Assembly (NCBI GenBank): GCA_013141065.1
Contig: JABFRR010000011.1
Span: 62,001 to 126,000 of the forward strand
Reading direction: 5' to 3'
Length of the DNA stretch: 64,000 nucleotides
Source: Bacteriovoracaceae bacterium
GTDB taxonomy: Bacteria > Bdellovibrionota > Bacteriovoracia > Bacteriovoracales > Bacteriovoracaceae
A program made the translations under genes and the position numbers. How positions within the stretch are numbered: position 1 is the stretch's first letter; the number at the start of each line of letters is the position of its first letter. The notes under the pieces are model-generated. The model made no database searches, was not told where the DNA came from, and saw nothing but the letters and a program-made list of their open reading frames with translations. Shown in pieces: positions 24,370 to 34,211 of the stretch.

Positions 24370-25947
24370 TTAAGCCACTAGAGATTTAAAACGTATCAAT
24401 TTTTCAAAGTCATTTGGCAGAGTCTCTGCTGGAAAAGTTGCCATGAATTTTTTCTTAACATCATCAACCAATACAGCAGGATCTTTTTCTGTTGACATAC
24501 ATGCTAAGTAATTCAAGATAACTGCTTTCCACATCTGATCAACACTGTTAGCGACACTCGAAGAAGTGAGGTTAATACCTCCACCTTGTCTAAAGTGACC
24601 TACTTGTCTTGTTTTATTTGGAAGAATTAATGGGCCATTAACAGAACGATTATGATCATGTTTATAAACGATACAAACTTGAGTACTTGTTGTCCCGTTG
24701 TCACCAACCCAGTTGACTCGTCCAGCGCCTGCAGGAGTATCGTCAGTTGTTCCAGCGTTATCTCCGCCAACACCACCATCAGTGTAAAGGTGAATGAATA
24801 GGTTTTGACCTTTGGCCGCTGCTAATTTAATACATTTTCCAACATAACGACCAATCTCTTGATCTTTCATGTTACCGGTTGAAGAATTCCCTGTGTGGTA
24901 GTCACAACCACCTACAACAATACTACCAACACCTGCAATATGCTCAGTAACGAGGTTAGCAATTGAAGCGACTTTTTCATCAATAACTGCTCCGGCCATA
25001 GTTGCACCAAAAGAGTCTCTGATTTTTGCAATCAATTCTGGGTTATTTATAGGATTAAGAGCAACTGGAGAGAATTGTTTAAATACATCTTTAGAAGTAT
25101 TTTGTGATTTAGAAATGGCAGCAGCATCTAATTGCTTATTTACCATTAAATCCATTTTCGATTTACTTAGTCCCGTAATACTTCTTAAAAAAGATTGAAT
25201 ACGAGCTGTCCCTTTTCCATCAGCATTTGAAGCATCTAAAAAATTTGGATTAAGTGTGTTTGATCCAAGACTTAGTAGGCCCGAACCTTCAGCAAAATTA
25301 GTTACTCTTGAAGAAGCAAGATCTGATCTCACTTGAGTTGCAATAACTGGGCTGCGTGAACCTGACACTGTTCCTGTATCTCCAATAAGTTGAACAAGTT
25401 TTCCTTTTGCTCCTGATTTCTGAGCTTGGAAAGCAACGTTAATTGGATTTTCTGCAGAGTCATCAGAAGTTCTTCCACATATTATAATTCCATCAACAGA
25501 CTCTTTAAGTTCTGCTGATAAGACAGAATTCATTCCTGAAAGAATCCCACTTGTAGAATGGAAAACTAATCCGTAATCACGGTTAAGCATCCCACCATTT
25601 TTGGGGTGCATCGAAGGTGGTAAACCTAATAAAATATAGTCGTTAAGATTTGAAGCTGTTCCGAAGTTTTCTTGTTCTTCATCTGCACCAAACCCTACCA
25701 AGACGTTACCGCCAGCGAAGTTCATCCCGCCAGCGCCTTCGAATGCCAAAAACCCTATTCCTAGTGTTTCTGAAACTGCTTGAGCAGAGACGTTTGATGG
25801 ATTTAGAAGCAAGCTTGGCACTAGGGCAAAGGTACTTAAACCCATTATCCCGGATGCTAAGAAATCTCTTCTCGTTGTTAAGTTTGCAGTCCCATGTGGT
25901 ACTGTTAACCCAAGGTCTGTTAAATCTTTTAAACGCTTTTCACTCAT
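24370..25947 (-). CDS. DUF1501-family protein with Tat signal
   Basis: Protein of 525 aa with a Tat-like N-terminus (TTRRDFLASGIMGLSTFALVP) and the layout of DUF1501 (alkaline-phosphatase/sulfatase-like fold): GAGGMNFAGGN, IAGVGSIVVGGCDYHTG, FIHLYTDGGVGGDNAG. Such proteins are usually encoded beside cytochrome-c-type DUF1588/1592 or DUF1800 proteins, as here. The enzymatic activity of DUF1501 is not established. It is followed 18 bp later by the triple-CXXCH lipoprotein. Confidence 0.82.
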   Translation of the reverse strand: MSEKRLKDLTDLGLTVPHGTANLTTRRDFLASGIMGLSTFALVPSLLLNPSNVSAQAVSETLGIGFLAFEGAGGMNFAGGNVLVGFGADEEQENFGTASNLNDYILLGLPPSMHPKNGGMLNRDYGLVFHSTSGILSGMNSVLSAELKESVDGIIICGRTSDDSAENPINVAFQAQKSGAKGKLVQLIGDTGTVSGSRSPVIATQVRSDLASSRVTNFAEGSGLLSLGSNTLNPNFLDASNADGKGTARIQSFLRSITGLSKSKMDLMVNKQLDAAAISKSQNTSKDVFKQFSPVALNPINNPELIAKIRDSFGATMAGAVIDEKVASIANLVTEHIAGVGSIVVGGCDYHTGNSSTGNMKDQEIGRYVGKCIKLAAAKGQNLFIHLYTDGGVGGDNAGTTDDTPAGAGRVNWVGDNGTTSTQVCIVYKHDHNRSVNGPLILPNKTRQVGHFRQGGGINLTSSSVANSVDQMWKAVILNYLACMSTEKDPAVLVDDVKKKFMATFPAETLPNDFEKLIRFKSLVA

Positions 25948-25996
25948 AAGTTATCCCCAATACATTTTTAAGAACCATTTATAATAAACGAACGTT

Positions 25997-26683
25997 CTAT
26001 AAAGTCGTAAATTCAGCTGAAGATAAAACTGCAGTACAGGCAAGCTTGCTTAGGTTTTGCTTTAAAGCAACACCTGTTGCAACTGGAACCAACATTCCGA
26101 TGTCTGCTCCGTTTTCATCTTTTCCGGCATCGTTGTTCATAATCTTTACAAGGTCTGCATTATATTTGTCGTATAAAACAGAATTTGCGTCTGACCTTGC
26201 ACCAACAAATCTTTCTAATAATTTTGTCGTCATCGCTTGAGCGCTTATAGTTGCATAATCAACTGCTTTAAAAGCGGCATCATTTGTTATGAAAGCATCA
26301 CAATAAACCGCAGATAGTCTGACCATTGCGATTTGATTAAAAGGTGTGAAGTTTGTAGCCCCATGCTCACCTGGTAGAGAGTTTTTAATCAATCCATACT
26401 CTGTAGAAATCGCCGGAGTTGTTGGATCAATACCTGTAACTTTTGAAAGAGACATATTATATTGGTTGAAAGTTTTTAACGCAATATTCTTGTCTAATTC
26501 AGCTTCACCTACAACGACTCCTCCACCACCAGAGCTTCCGCCGCCTCCAGTACTTCCGCCGCCACCACTAGCTGGTTTTCCTCCAGCATTGTTGAATTCA
26601 AGTTTTGTTGTTTCTGGTTGTTTTTCCACACACGAAGCTAGGACAAACAATGCTAATAAATTAATTTTTAATTTAAAGGTCAT
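25997..26683 (-). CDS. Lipoprotein with Gly/Ser linker, accessory of the DUF1501 cluster
   Basis: Protein of 228 aa with a lipobox (LFVLASCVEK), a flexible Gly/Ser-rich linker (about residues 34-56) and a helical C-terminal domain with two cysteines. The linker would let the domain reach away from the membrane. Its start lies 3 bp after the stop of the DUF1588-like gene and its end 49 bp before DUF1501. No family recognised. Confidence 0.7.
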   Translation of the reverse strand: MTFKLKINLLALFVLASCVEKQPETTKLEFNNAGGKPASGGGGSTGGGGSSGGGGVVVGEAELDKNIALKTFNQYNMSLSKVTGIDPTTPAISTEYGLIKNSLPGEHGATNFTPFNQIAMVRLSAVYCDAFITNDAAFKAVDYATISAQAMTTKLLERFVGARSDANSVLYDKYNADLVKIMNNDAGKDENGADIGMLVPVATGVALKQNLSKLACTAVLSSAEFTTL

Positions 26684-26686
26684 ATT

Positions 26687-28114
26687 TTATTTCCCCATAC
26701 AAGCTACAGAAGTGTTCATAAATAGTTTCTTCATATTGAAATTGTCTTCTTCATAATTTAGAGCTAGTAACTTTACTAAGTTCTTATCAGAATCAGAGTG
26801 TGCTTCTCTATGACAAACTGTCTTGAATACTGTTTTCGCCATACACTTATGGAACTCTTTTGTCTCAGAATACATAGTAGCTAGTGAAGTTAATCCATTC
26901 CCTTCAGATTGTGGTCCCCAACCAAAAGTTGCATTTTGTCCTTGATTTGAAAGATTCAACCAAGAATCATCCTGAGTAATAAATCCTTTAGGGAAAAGTG
27001 CATTGTGGTTCATTTTCGCTACAACAACACCTTGGTTGTATTGAATCGCACCATTTGGAAATGAATAGTAAGCAAGGGCACCAACATGTGGATCCATAAC
27101 TGCGTGGCAACCAACACAAAGTGCTTTAAATGTTGCTGATGTTCCACCAGGACTTCTATCAACATCTCTACGAACTCTGAAGTCTGGAGTGTTGGTATCG
27201 TTAACTTCCATCATTTCTTTGCAAAAAATATGTTTCATTGTACTTTGGAAAGCTCGTCTATTTGTACCAGCAGTATAGTTAGCTTGACCCCAAGCACGTG
27301 TAGTCATAATACCTGAAATTGCTTTTTCATCTTGGTGAAGTCGTACTGCCTGACTTTTTTCTGTAAGTATACGAGGGCTTGAAAGATTTAAGTTTAAGTT
27401 TTCCATTTCTTCGTACATCGCATTTGTACTTTTAATTAAGCCAGTCGATAGTTTTGAATCTGATGCTGGAATATAGTAATGGTTTGAACTTACACCTGCT
27501 GTGAACTCAGCAGAAGTTAGACCAGTAAACCGGCATAACTTTGAAGTGCTGTTTGGGTTTTGTGGATCGATAAATAAAATACGTCCACGCTTAACAGCTG
27601 GCTCTTTACAAAAAGTACAAACAGGAATGCTTTCACAACTTGTAGTATTTGATGAATAAAGTAATGGTAAGCTATTAACTAAGCTAGTTGTCACTTTGTT
27701 ACCGGCCATACTTATTCCACTCGCAACATAGACAGTATCACTATATAGGATTTTGTTAAATTGCTTTTCATCTCTAACCCAACCAATTACAGTCGCAGTT
27801 AAATCTGTTAGTGGATACATCTTTGTATAGTCAACATTGGTCCAAGGTGTAGCAAAGTTTTTAACTGTTACGTTATAAAAACTTCCCTTAGAGTCCATTC
27901 CGTTTTGTGAATCAACAATGTCTCTAGCAGCTTGAAGTGCATTTCCACTTGCAATTTTTGCAGCAACAATGTTGACTTCAGCAGCGGTTGGATTGACCCC
28001 TGTTAAAGATGAGTAGAGTTTTCTCGCCTGGTCTTCACTCCCAGCATGTGCGCTTGAAAACGTACTACCTATTGCGGTGATGTAGAACAAAAATAAATGC
28101 TTTCTATTATACAT
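26687..28114 (-). CDS. DUF1588-like exported protein with one CXXCH motif
   Basis: Protein of 475 aa with a signal peptide (to SAHA). CVGCHAVMDPHVGAL resembles the C-terminal haem motif of DUF1588/1585 proteins (C-xx-CH-xxDP-G-xL). CTFCKEPAVKRG is a second Cys pair without the haem His. FCKEMM and TVCHREAH add further cysteines. It is the first gene of the four-gene cluster and is probably a periplasmic cytochrome partner of the DUF1501 protein. Confidence 0.75.
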   Translation of the reverse strand: MYNRKHLFLFYITAIGSTFSSAHAGSEDQARKLYSSLTGVNPTAAEVNIVAAKIASGNALQAARDIVDSQNGMDSKGSFYNVTVKNFATPWTNVDYTKMYPLTDLTATVIGWVRDEKQFNKILYSDTVYVASGISMAGNKVTTSLVNSLPLLYSSNTTSCESIPVCTFCKEPAVKRGRILFIDPQNPNSTSKLCRFTGLTSAEFTAGVSSNHYYIPASDSKLSTGLIKSTNAMYEEMENLNLNLSSPRILTEKSQAVRLHQDEKAISGIMTTRAWGQANYTAGTNRRAFQSTMKHIFCKEMMEVNDTNTPDFRVRRDVDRSPGGTSATFKALCVGCHAVMDPHVGALAYYSFPNGAIQYNQGVVVAKMNHNALFPKGFITQDDSWLNLSNQGQNATFGWGPQSEGNGLTSLATMYSETKEFHKCMAKTVFKTVCHREAHSDSDKNLVKLLALNYEEDNFNMKKLFMNTSVACMGK

Positions 28115-28230
28115 AAATTAAAACCCTCAACTAAGAGCTGCATGTTTATTTCGAAACACTTAGTAATTACACTTTATCGGCTTATTGCGGTCGGAAATTA
28201 AAAACATTGTGGCTTTAAAACAAAAATAAA

Positions 28231-28242
28231 TGATCTAGATCA
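28231..28242. promoter_or_regulatory. FNR/CRP-family-like palindrome upstream of the DUF1501 cluster
   Basis: TGATCTAGATCA is a perfect 12-bp palindrome that fits the FNR layout (T-TGAT-N4-ATCA-A) at its core, 117-128 bp upstream of the first gene (28114). The rest of the gap 28115-28413 is AT-rich and holds no gene that I can see. Regulation is inferred from this one site. Confidence 0.4.
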
Positions 28243-28413
28243 CTTAGATGCTTTTATTTCTAAAAACGGCCTTAAAAAATCAAAAAAAAGTTGCAACAAA
28301 AAATGGGCATCGATCACCTAATTCTATTTATTAGCTTTAAAACCTCAATGAAATCATAAGATAGCGCTTTAGGTATTTAGCAGTGATAATTGGTTTTTAG
28401 ACTATATTAAGGA

Positions 28414-29151
28414 TCAAAAGTTATTAATCTTATTTTCCATAAATTCAAGAATATCAGGATGAGGATCAGAAGCTTTTATTTTATAAATAGCAGAGTCATC
28501 GCCATTCATTATACTTTCTCTATTTTGCTCCAGATAAAAATCTACTGCCTCTTTATATATATAAAAATCTTTTTCTGGCCCTACTTTATCTTTCATCGCA
28601 AAACTATTATTTAAAACTTTATTCTCAATGATATCTTCCGCTCGACGGTAGAGAATTTGATTTCTCTCCTTCAAGTGGTTGGTAATTTTAAAAAGGCTGA
28701 CTAAGCATTTATTGCAACCTAAAAAATCATCATTCATTATAATTGCTTCCCAGGCTTTTTTACCTTCAGGGTCATTTTTAACGATTGTTACAATTTCTTT
28801 GACTTGATCGCGCTTTAATAAAGCTTCTGTACTCTTGGGAGCTTCCGTGCCCTTAACTAAATCCATAAAGCTATACATTTTACTCTTAACTCGAGATGAA
28901 ATTCCTGAGCCAAACTTGTTGCCTTTTTCCCAGTTATGCTTGGGCAGAGTTGAATCACTCTTGTTTGATTTACTTTCATTTTTTTTAATTTGCTCAGTGA
29001 CTAAGACTAGAGATTTTTGAAAGTCTTCTTTTTTTAACTCTGCTTTTAATTCACGTTCAATTTTTGCAATACTTTTTTTATTATCGCTATTCGAGCGATA
29101 TAAAAAAGCAACAAAGATTCCTATAAGTGTTAAAAAAGCAAATGTGCGCAA
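28414..29151 (-). CDS. Membrane-anchored protein of unknown function
   Basis: Protein of 245 aa with one N-terminal membrane helix (MRTFAFLTLIGIFVAFLY), a Lys/Glu-rich, probably coiled-coil segment (20-70) and a mostly helical soluble domain with a CNKC pair (GCNKCLVSLF). It begins three bases after the stop of a two-helix membrane protein, so they form an operon. No family recognised. Confidence 0.65.
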   Translation of the reverse strand: MRTFAFLTLIGIFVAFLYRSNSDNKKSIAKIERELKAELKKEDFQKSLVLVTEQIKKNESKSNKSDSTLPKHNWEKGNKFGSGISSRVKSKMYSFMDLVKGTEAPKSTEALLKRDQVKEIVTIVKNDPEGKKAWEAIIMNDDFLGCNKCLVSLFKITNHLKERNQILYRRAEDIIENKVLNNSFAMKDKVGPEKDFYIYKEAVDFYLEQNRESIMNGDDSAIYKIKASDPHPDILEFMENKINNF

Positions 29152-29154
29152 AAA

Positions 29155-29607
29155 TTATCCTTCTTTTTCATTTTTAATTTTATCTAGTGCTGAATTAATA
29201 ATGGCCGGAAGATCACTATAGTAATCTCCTGCTCTGAAGCTCAAAACATGATTTTTCTCTTTTGTTTCAACAATATTTATAAAAAAATGTTTTAAGCGAT
29301 ATACCGGTCCGACAATTTTATGTGAAAGGTAAATAGAAGCAGCGATAGTTAAGAAAATTGAAAGAGTAAAAGTCCATGCTATGTTTATCGATACGAGATT
29401 TATGGTACTTTCAAGAAAACTAAAATAAGGATGTGAATCGGCTAAACCTGCCTCTGTGCCAATTCTTTGCAAGTCCTTAAATGAATCGATGATTTTAAAA
29501 TAGATGATTCCAGTACTAAGAGAAATAATAACGACATTCACTAAAATTAAAGCAAACTGCAATGGTGGATAAATAAAATATCCACCGAACTTTCTACGAT
29601 TTTTCAT
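29155..29607 (-). CDS. Small two-helix membrane protein with HAMP-like region
   Basis: The ATG at 29607 is preferred; an upstream TTG has no ribosome site. The 150-aa protein has two membrane helices (about 12-35 and 68-92) flanking a short periplasmic loop, followed by a region resembling a HAMP start (SHKIVGPVYRLKHFF) and an amphipathic tail. It looks like a signalling protein reduced to sensor and HAMP without output domain, probably acting with the next gene. Confidence 0.6.
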   Translation of the reverse strand: MKNRRKFGGYFIYPPLQFALILVNVVIISLSTGIIYFKIIDSFKDLQRIGTEAGLADSHPYFSFLESTINLVSINIAWTFTLSIFLTIAASIYLSHKIVGPVYRLKHFFINIVETKEKNHVLSFRAGDYYSDLPAIINSALDKIKNEKEG

Positions 29608-29713
29608 AAATTTCCCACTCAACTAAATTAGATTAATTTTAATTATTCTAATACATGCCTACACTAAGTGCCACACCTAGTTTAAGCCGAGTTGAATGCT
29701 CGGTTTTCTTGAA

Positions 29714-29732
29714 AAAACTCTCAAAGAGTTTT
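29714..29732 (-). terminator. Terminator overlapping the stop codon of the alcohol dehydrogenase gene
   Basis: On the minus strand AAAACTC-TTTGA-GAGTTTT followed by TT forms a short hairpin with a U tract; the loop contains the TGA stop of the gene. A second hairpin (CCGAG / CTCGG, 29687-29703) lies just beyond. Confidence 0.5.
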
Positions 29733-30761
29733 GCTATCAACTACAAAGCGGTATTTTACATCACCCTTTATGGTTCTTTCATAGGCTTCATTTATTTGTG
29801 AAGCACTTATTAGCTCAATATCAGATAAAACCTTTTTCTTGGCACAAAAATCTAACATCTCTTGAGTTTCTTTAATTCCGCCAATGAGTGATCCAGTTAA
29901 CTTCTTTCGACCAAAAATTAAGGCCATGGCCGAAATTTGATTTGGTTCAGGCGCAGCCCCTAATAAAACATGAGTACAATCTAATTTAAGTGTCGACATG
30001 TAAGGTGTAAAATCATGCTGAGCAGAGACTGTGTCAATAATCAAATCAAGTTTCCCAACATAGGGTAAAAAATTATCTGCATTTTTTGTCATAATGAAAT
30101 TTTTAGCTCCAAGTTTCTTTGCATCTTTTTCTTTATTAGGTGAAGTGCTAAAGACTGTAACTTCTGCTCCCATCGCTTTTGCAATTTTAACCGCCATGTG
30201 ACCAAGGCCCCCAAGCCCAACGACTCCGACCTTTGAACCTTTTTTCACTTTATATTTTTTAAGTGGAGAATAAGTCGTAATCCCTGCACATAATAATGGG
30301 GCCACTCGTTTAAGATCCAATCCTTTTTTAATTTTTAAGACATACTTATCTTTGACAGTAATATGAGATGAGTATGCACCGAGAGTTGGTGTGACTCCAT
30401 CAAGCTCTACACTATTATAAGTAAATACAGGAACTGAACAAAATTGTTCTTCATGGTTTTTGCAATTTTCACATTTACCACAAGAGTCGACCAAGCAACC
30501 AACACCGGCCAGGTCACCTACTTTAAACTTAGTCACTTTTTTGCCAACTCTTACAACTCGACCAACAATTTCATGTCCTGGTACACAAGGATAAGCAGTT
30601 GGGCCCCACTCACTTCGAGCAGTATGAATATCTGAATGACAAACACCACAAAAATCAATTTCAATCACCACATCATTGAGCTTTGGATCTCTCCTCTCAA
30701 TAACAAATGGTTTTAAAGGGGTCGTCGCAGATTGTGTTGCATAGGATTTTGCTTGAAACAT
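29721..30761 (-). CDS. Zinc-dependent NAD(P) alcohol dehydrogenase (cinnamyl-alcohol-dehydrogenase type)
   Basis: Protein of 346 aa. Catalytic zinc region CGVCHSDIH and GHEIVGRV; structural zinc cysteines in the segment C-x5-C? seen as DSCGKCENCKNHEEQFC; Rossmann fold GLGGLGHMAVKIAKAMGAEV with FSTSPNK, whose Ser/Thr and Lys suit NADP. This pattern is that of the CAD/YahK group, which reduces aldehydes with NADPH. Divergent from the next large gene; apparently a single-gene unit with its own terminator. Broad aldehyde detoxification is the usual role of this group. Confidence 0.92.
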   Translation of the reverse strand: MFQAKSYATQSATTPLKPFVIERRDPKLNDVVIEIDFCGVCHSDIHTARSEWGPTAYPCVPGHEIVGRVVRVGKKVTKFKVGDLAGVGCLVDSCGKCENCKNHEEQFCSVPVFTYNSVELDGVTPTLGAYSSHITVKDKYVLKIKKGLDLKRVAPLLCAGITTYSPLKKYKVKKGSKVGVVGLGGLGHMAVKIAKAMGAEVTVFSTSPNKEKDAKKLGAKNFIMTKNADNFLPYVGKLDLIIDTVSAQHDFTPYMSTLKLDCTHVLLGAAPEPNQISAMALIFGRKKLTGSLIGGIKETQEMLDFCAKKKVLSDIELISASQINEAYERTIKGDVKYRFVVDSKTL

Positions 30762-30963
30762 TTAATTCTCCATAAAAAAAATTTAATCTTAAATATCGTA
30801 ATGGGGATTTTATCTCTATGACAATGTTAATTCACATTATTATGTTAGACCTTTGTCAGACCTAGCCTATATTAATTACACACTTAAACTTATCAACTTT
30901 CGAAAAATCAATATTCGACATATTATCCATAAGTTATTGTTTATCGAAAGGAATTGAGGTTTT

Positions 30964-33669
30964 ATGAAAGCACTTTTTGGGCTGTCACTAGTTTTACTTT
31001 TTTCTACACCACTCTATGCTAATAGCAATAGACTTAATACCAATTTAAATTTCACCAACCGTGCACAATGCGCTCTAGATTCAAAAAAACCAACGACGAG
31101 TATTCTCGTGTTATTGAGTAATATGGATGTGGGACGTTCACTTTATCGCTTAGGTAAAATTAGGAATGAAAGAGACATAAGTGAATTTACTAAACTTGGC
31201 TTAAACAAGTATCGCTACACTGTACTTTCTCTAATAGATATCATTCATAATAAAATAATCACCAATAAATTACCGCTCCTCAACTCTGATCTTACTCTGG
31301 AAACCAATCTCGTAAATTATAAAAATATTTCTGAGAAATGTTCTCAAAGTACTGATTGCCCTGAGCTTGATGATTACTTGGCAGGTATATGGTCTGAATC
31401 AAGTAAAGCAAAACCAAATTTCACTAATCAAGATCGTTTCACGAATGAAAACTTTTTAAACGTCGAAATGAAGTCAAAAACGAAAAAACTTAATTGTTCG
31501 TACTTAAAAAAATTCACTCCACTTGAAGCTCATCTCTTTGGAACAAAACCTACTGTCGATATCTTGGAGCAAATTGCCAAGGCTTCAAGTGAAGTCAATG
31601 ACTATTACTCTGAATGCCACGACTACAAAACTCAAGAAAGCTTAAAAGTCTCAACTTATGAAATGTCTCTAGATATTGAAGATTCAAAACGCTTTTCAAG
31701 CCTAGGTTTTGATTATTGGAATACCATGAAAATCTATTTTTCGTGGGCATTTAGAAACTCTCCAGAAGCTACTCAGCTTGCTTATCCATTTGATGAAATT
31801 TTCAGTAGTGTTCTTATTGAAGATTCACTTTTCATGGTCCCAAACGGATGTAAAAGTTTAGTTAGTCCCAAATGCGATCCAGCTACAATAAATCAAAACT
31901 CAGTAAGGCTGTTTGCCAAACATGATTTCAAACAACAAGTAGATGCCCTTGACTTTTTCCGTCCAATTCCGGACGGTGCGGCTAGTAAAATCCTTGAAGA
32001 TCAATTCACAGTAGTCAATCAAGACATTCTTAACTTTGCTCAATTCGAAACGGCCGATGCTTGGACAGACAACTTTAGACAAAATTTTTCTGAAACAAGA
32101 CTGACCATGAGAAAAAAGTTTGTTAGCTCAGTTAATAACATGACATTAATTGGTAAAAATTTAAAACAAGGACAATTAAAAGCCAGCTTAGCAGAATATT
32201 TTGATGTTATCATAAATAGCAAAAATAAAGCTCTTGATAATATTTCACTTAAGTCTGAGCTCTATTACCTTTGTGCTGAAAGTACTTTCTTATCGAGCGA
32301 AGAATTAAGTTATTTGCGCCCTAAAGTAGAAAATCTAGGCAAATTAACCTTTACGGACCAGGCCACCAACTCAATCAATAGCAGCACCCTAAACGAAATA
32401 ATTGATAACTATAAAGAAATTGCAACAAGTGTAAATGAGCTGTGTGGATCATTTGATCAATCTGTCGTCTTTGAACCAGACTTTGTTGTAGATAGATCAG
32501 GATTCAATCGTTGGTACATAGACACAGTATTTGAAGGAAAAATACCTTCGATGGCATCCCTCAATAGAAAGGAAAAACTAACTACTAAAAAACCACTAAT
32601 TGCTTACCAGCTCTACTCAAAATCTAAAGATATTAAGGATGTCATTTGCATCGATTCAGTCGATTGTGCACGTGTTGCTATTCAATCAATTGTAGATATT
32701 TACGGTGTAATTATCTATTCTGATTTATTTCTTGATATAAAACGTGAAATCAATTCTCCTAGTATGCTCAATCCCTATGCTGAAAGAACTGCATGTAAGG
32801 TCTATGATCCGTGGTTTAAAACTAAAGCTTCTCTCTTTGCCTTTGCAACTGACTTCACACAAGGGGCTATCAGTTCAGTTGCACCAGCTGTGGTGTATGG
32901 AAATTTTGATCTTCAAGCAGGTAGAGTTGTGAGTTTTAATCAATTGGTCAAAGAAGGAAAAATTATTGTCGATCCAAAATATGAAAAGAAAAAAGTACTT
33001 GCCACAGTAGCACTAGATTTAGGAGCGATGAGCAATATTCCTTGCTCAGTCTCAGTAACGAAATCTAATAAACTTGATCCTAGTAAAATTTTAGGTTTTA
33101 GAGGATTGACGATTAGAACATGCAAAGAAAAAGAAAAGAACGTTGTGAATGTTGAAGTCAATAATGAGCTTGGTGAAAGCCAAAGTAAATATACTAACGG
33201 CTGCCTCCAGTGCTCACTTGACTTTGAACACGTCACTTCAGCAGTCTCCTCGGTTATCCCTTACGGACGAACTGCCTTTTTCATGGCACGCGCAGTGATT
33301 CGTCTTTATAAAGGTCTTAAAGATCCTGTCAATATTCCACGTTCATGGAATGTGAATCCTTACTTAACAAAAGTGGCCTATGATTCTCATGGCGGAAAAA
33401 TTCCTAACGACTGTGTACGAAAACTGGTAAATGGTAAGTCTTGCATGAAAAATTCATGTGAGGATTCAATTGTGAATGCCTATAGATCGAATGGCTATTT
33501 TTTAGACTCAATTAATTCTGATGATACATGGAAAGGCGTCGCCAATGTAAAGATTAAAGGCTGCAAAAACTTTAACAAAATAAAAGTTTCTTCATCACGT
33601 GATCAAGATGGGAATGAAACTTGTAATTTATCAAATAAAAATTTAAATTTAAAATGTGAGACTCTATGA
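30964..33669 (+). CDS. Large exported protein of unknown function
   Basis: Protein of 901 aa preceded by AAAGGA and with a clear signal peptide (to YANS). The mature part carries about twenty cysteines, many in pairs (CSQSTDCPELDDY, KGCKNF, SCMKNSCED), suggesting a disulfide-rich secreted or surface protein. No recognised domain, no membrane helix. The next gene overlaps its stop by four bases (ATGA), so both are translated together. First gene of a cluster of exported unknowns extending to 41.8 kb. Confidence 0.75.
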   Translation: MKALFGLSLVLLFSTPLYANSNRLNTNLNFTNRAQCALDSKKPTTSILVLLSNMDVGRSLYRLGKIRNERDISEFTKLGLNKYRYTVLSLIDIIHNKIITNKLPLLNSDLTLETNLVNYKNISEKCSQSTDCPELDDYLAGIWSESSKAKPNFTNQDRFTNENFLNVEMKSKTKKLNCSYLKKFTPLEAHLFGTKPTVDILEQIAKASSEVNDYYSECHDYKTQESLKVSTYEMSLDIEDSKRFSSLGFDYWNTMKIYFSWAFRNSPEATQLAYPFDEIFSSVLIEDSLFMVPNGCKSLVSPKCDPATINQNSVRLFAKHDFKQQVDALDFFRPIPDGAASKILEDQFTVVNQDILNFAQFETADAWTDNFRQNFSETRLTMRKKFVSSVNNMTLIGKNLKQGQLKASLAEYFDVIINSKNKALDNISLKSELYYLCAESTFLSSEELSYLRPKVENLGKLTFTDQATNSINSSTLNEIIDNYKEIATSVNELCGSFDQSVVFEPDFVVDRSGFNRWYIDTVFEGKIPSMASLNRKEKLTTKKPLIAYQLYSKSKDIKDVICIDSVDCARVAIQSIVDIYGVIIYSDLFLDIKREINSPSMLNPYAERTACKVYDPWFKTKASLFAFATDFTQGAISSVAPAVVYGNFDLQAGRVVSFNQLVKEGKIIVDPKYEKKKVLATVALDLGAMSNIPCSVSVTKSNKLDPSKILGFRGLTIRTCKEKEKNVVNVEVNNELGESQSKYTNGCLQCSLDFEHVTSAVSSVIPYGRTAFFMARAVIRLYKGLKDPVNIPRSWNVNPYLTKVAYDSHGGKIPNDCVRKLVNGKSCMKNSCEDSIVNAYRSNGYFLDSINSDDTWKGVANVKIKGCKNFNKIKVSSSRDQDGNETCNLSNKNLNLKCETL

Positions 33670-34211
33670 AAAAAATAATTGTTCAATGCCTTTCAATAAT
33701 TTTATTTGCAGCCCTATTTCCAAATAGCTCAAAAGCATCATTCGATGTTTCAGAAACTTGGAATGCTGATCTTCGCTCTCAAGTCGTCATTACATGTGAT
33801 GAGTACTCTCGTTTGTGTATTGATCTTTGTAATAATGCCAAGTCGTGCTACTTAAAAAATTCTACTTGTCGTGACTGCATAAGTACGGGTGTTAAAATGA
33901 CTTATTTCTTCTCAGCATTTGGAAAAGAAATTTCAGGAGCAAAAGAAGAAGTCTCACAATACGAATTTGTCGAATTCTTAAGTAATGAATCGTTTATTGC
34001 TATTGGTCCGAATAATATTTACAACCAGTTTGATGCTGCCCAAACAAACGCTTTGCTTGAAAAATTTAAATCGATGTGCCCTAACAATGCACCTTCTCCT
34101 GTTGCTTTCTTCAAAATTGAAAATAAAAATCTCATTGTTAAAAATGCAAAATACATTACATGCGGAAGTGCAATATACAGATTAGAAGTAAAGTCTATCC
34201 TACTTGACTAG
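33666..34211 (+). CDS. Cys-rich exported protein of unknown function
   Basis: Protein of 181 aa with a signal peptide (to SKA) and a tight cysteine cluster (CDEYSRLCIDLCNNAKSC and CRDC) early in the mature part. It overlaps the preceding 901-aa gene (ATGA) and its end overlaps the convergent minus-strand gene by 12 bp. Probably works with the preceding protein. No family recognised. Confidence 0.7.
   Translation: MKKIIVQCLSIILFAALFPNSSKASFDVSETWNADLRSQVVITCDEYSRLCIDLCNNAKSCYLKNSTCRDCISTGVKMTYFFSAFGKEISGAKEEVSQYEFVEFLSNESFIAIGPNNIYNQFDAAQTNALLEKFKSMCPNNAPSPVAFFKIENKNLIVKNAKYITCGSAIYRLEVKSILLD

Noticed and set aside
26530-26580. Repeated CCGCCGCCTCC / CCACC runs, looking like a tandem repeat
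   Set aside because: They encode the Gly/Ser linker of a lipoprotein; no further structure.
28305-28330. TTGCAAC followed by an A-rich stretch, like a RegA half-site
   Set aside because: Only one half-site; the opposite half does not match at any plausible spacing.
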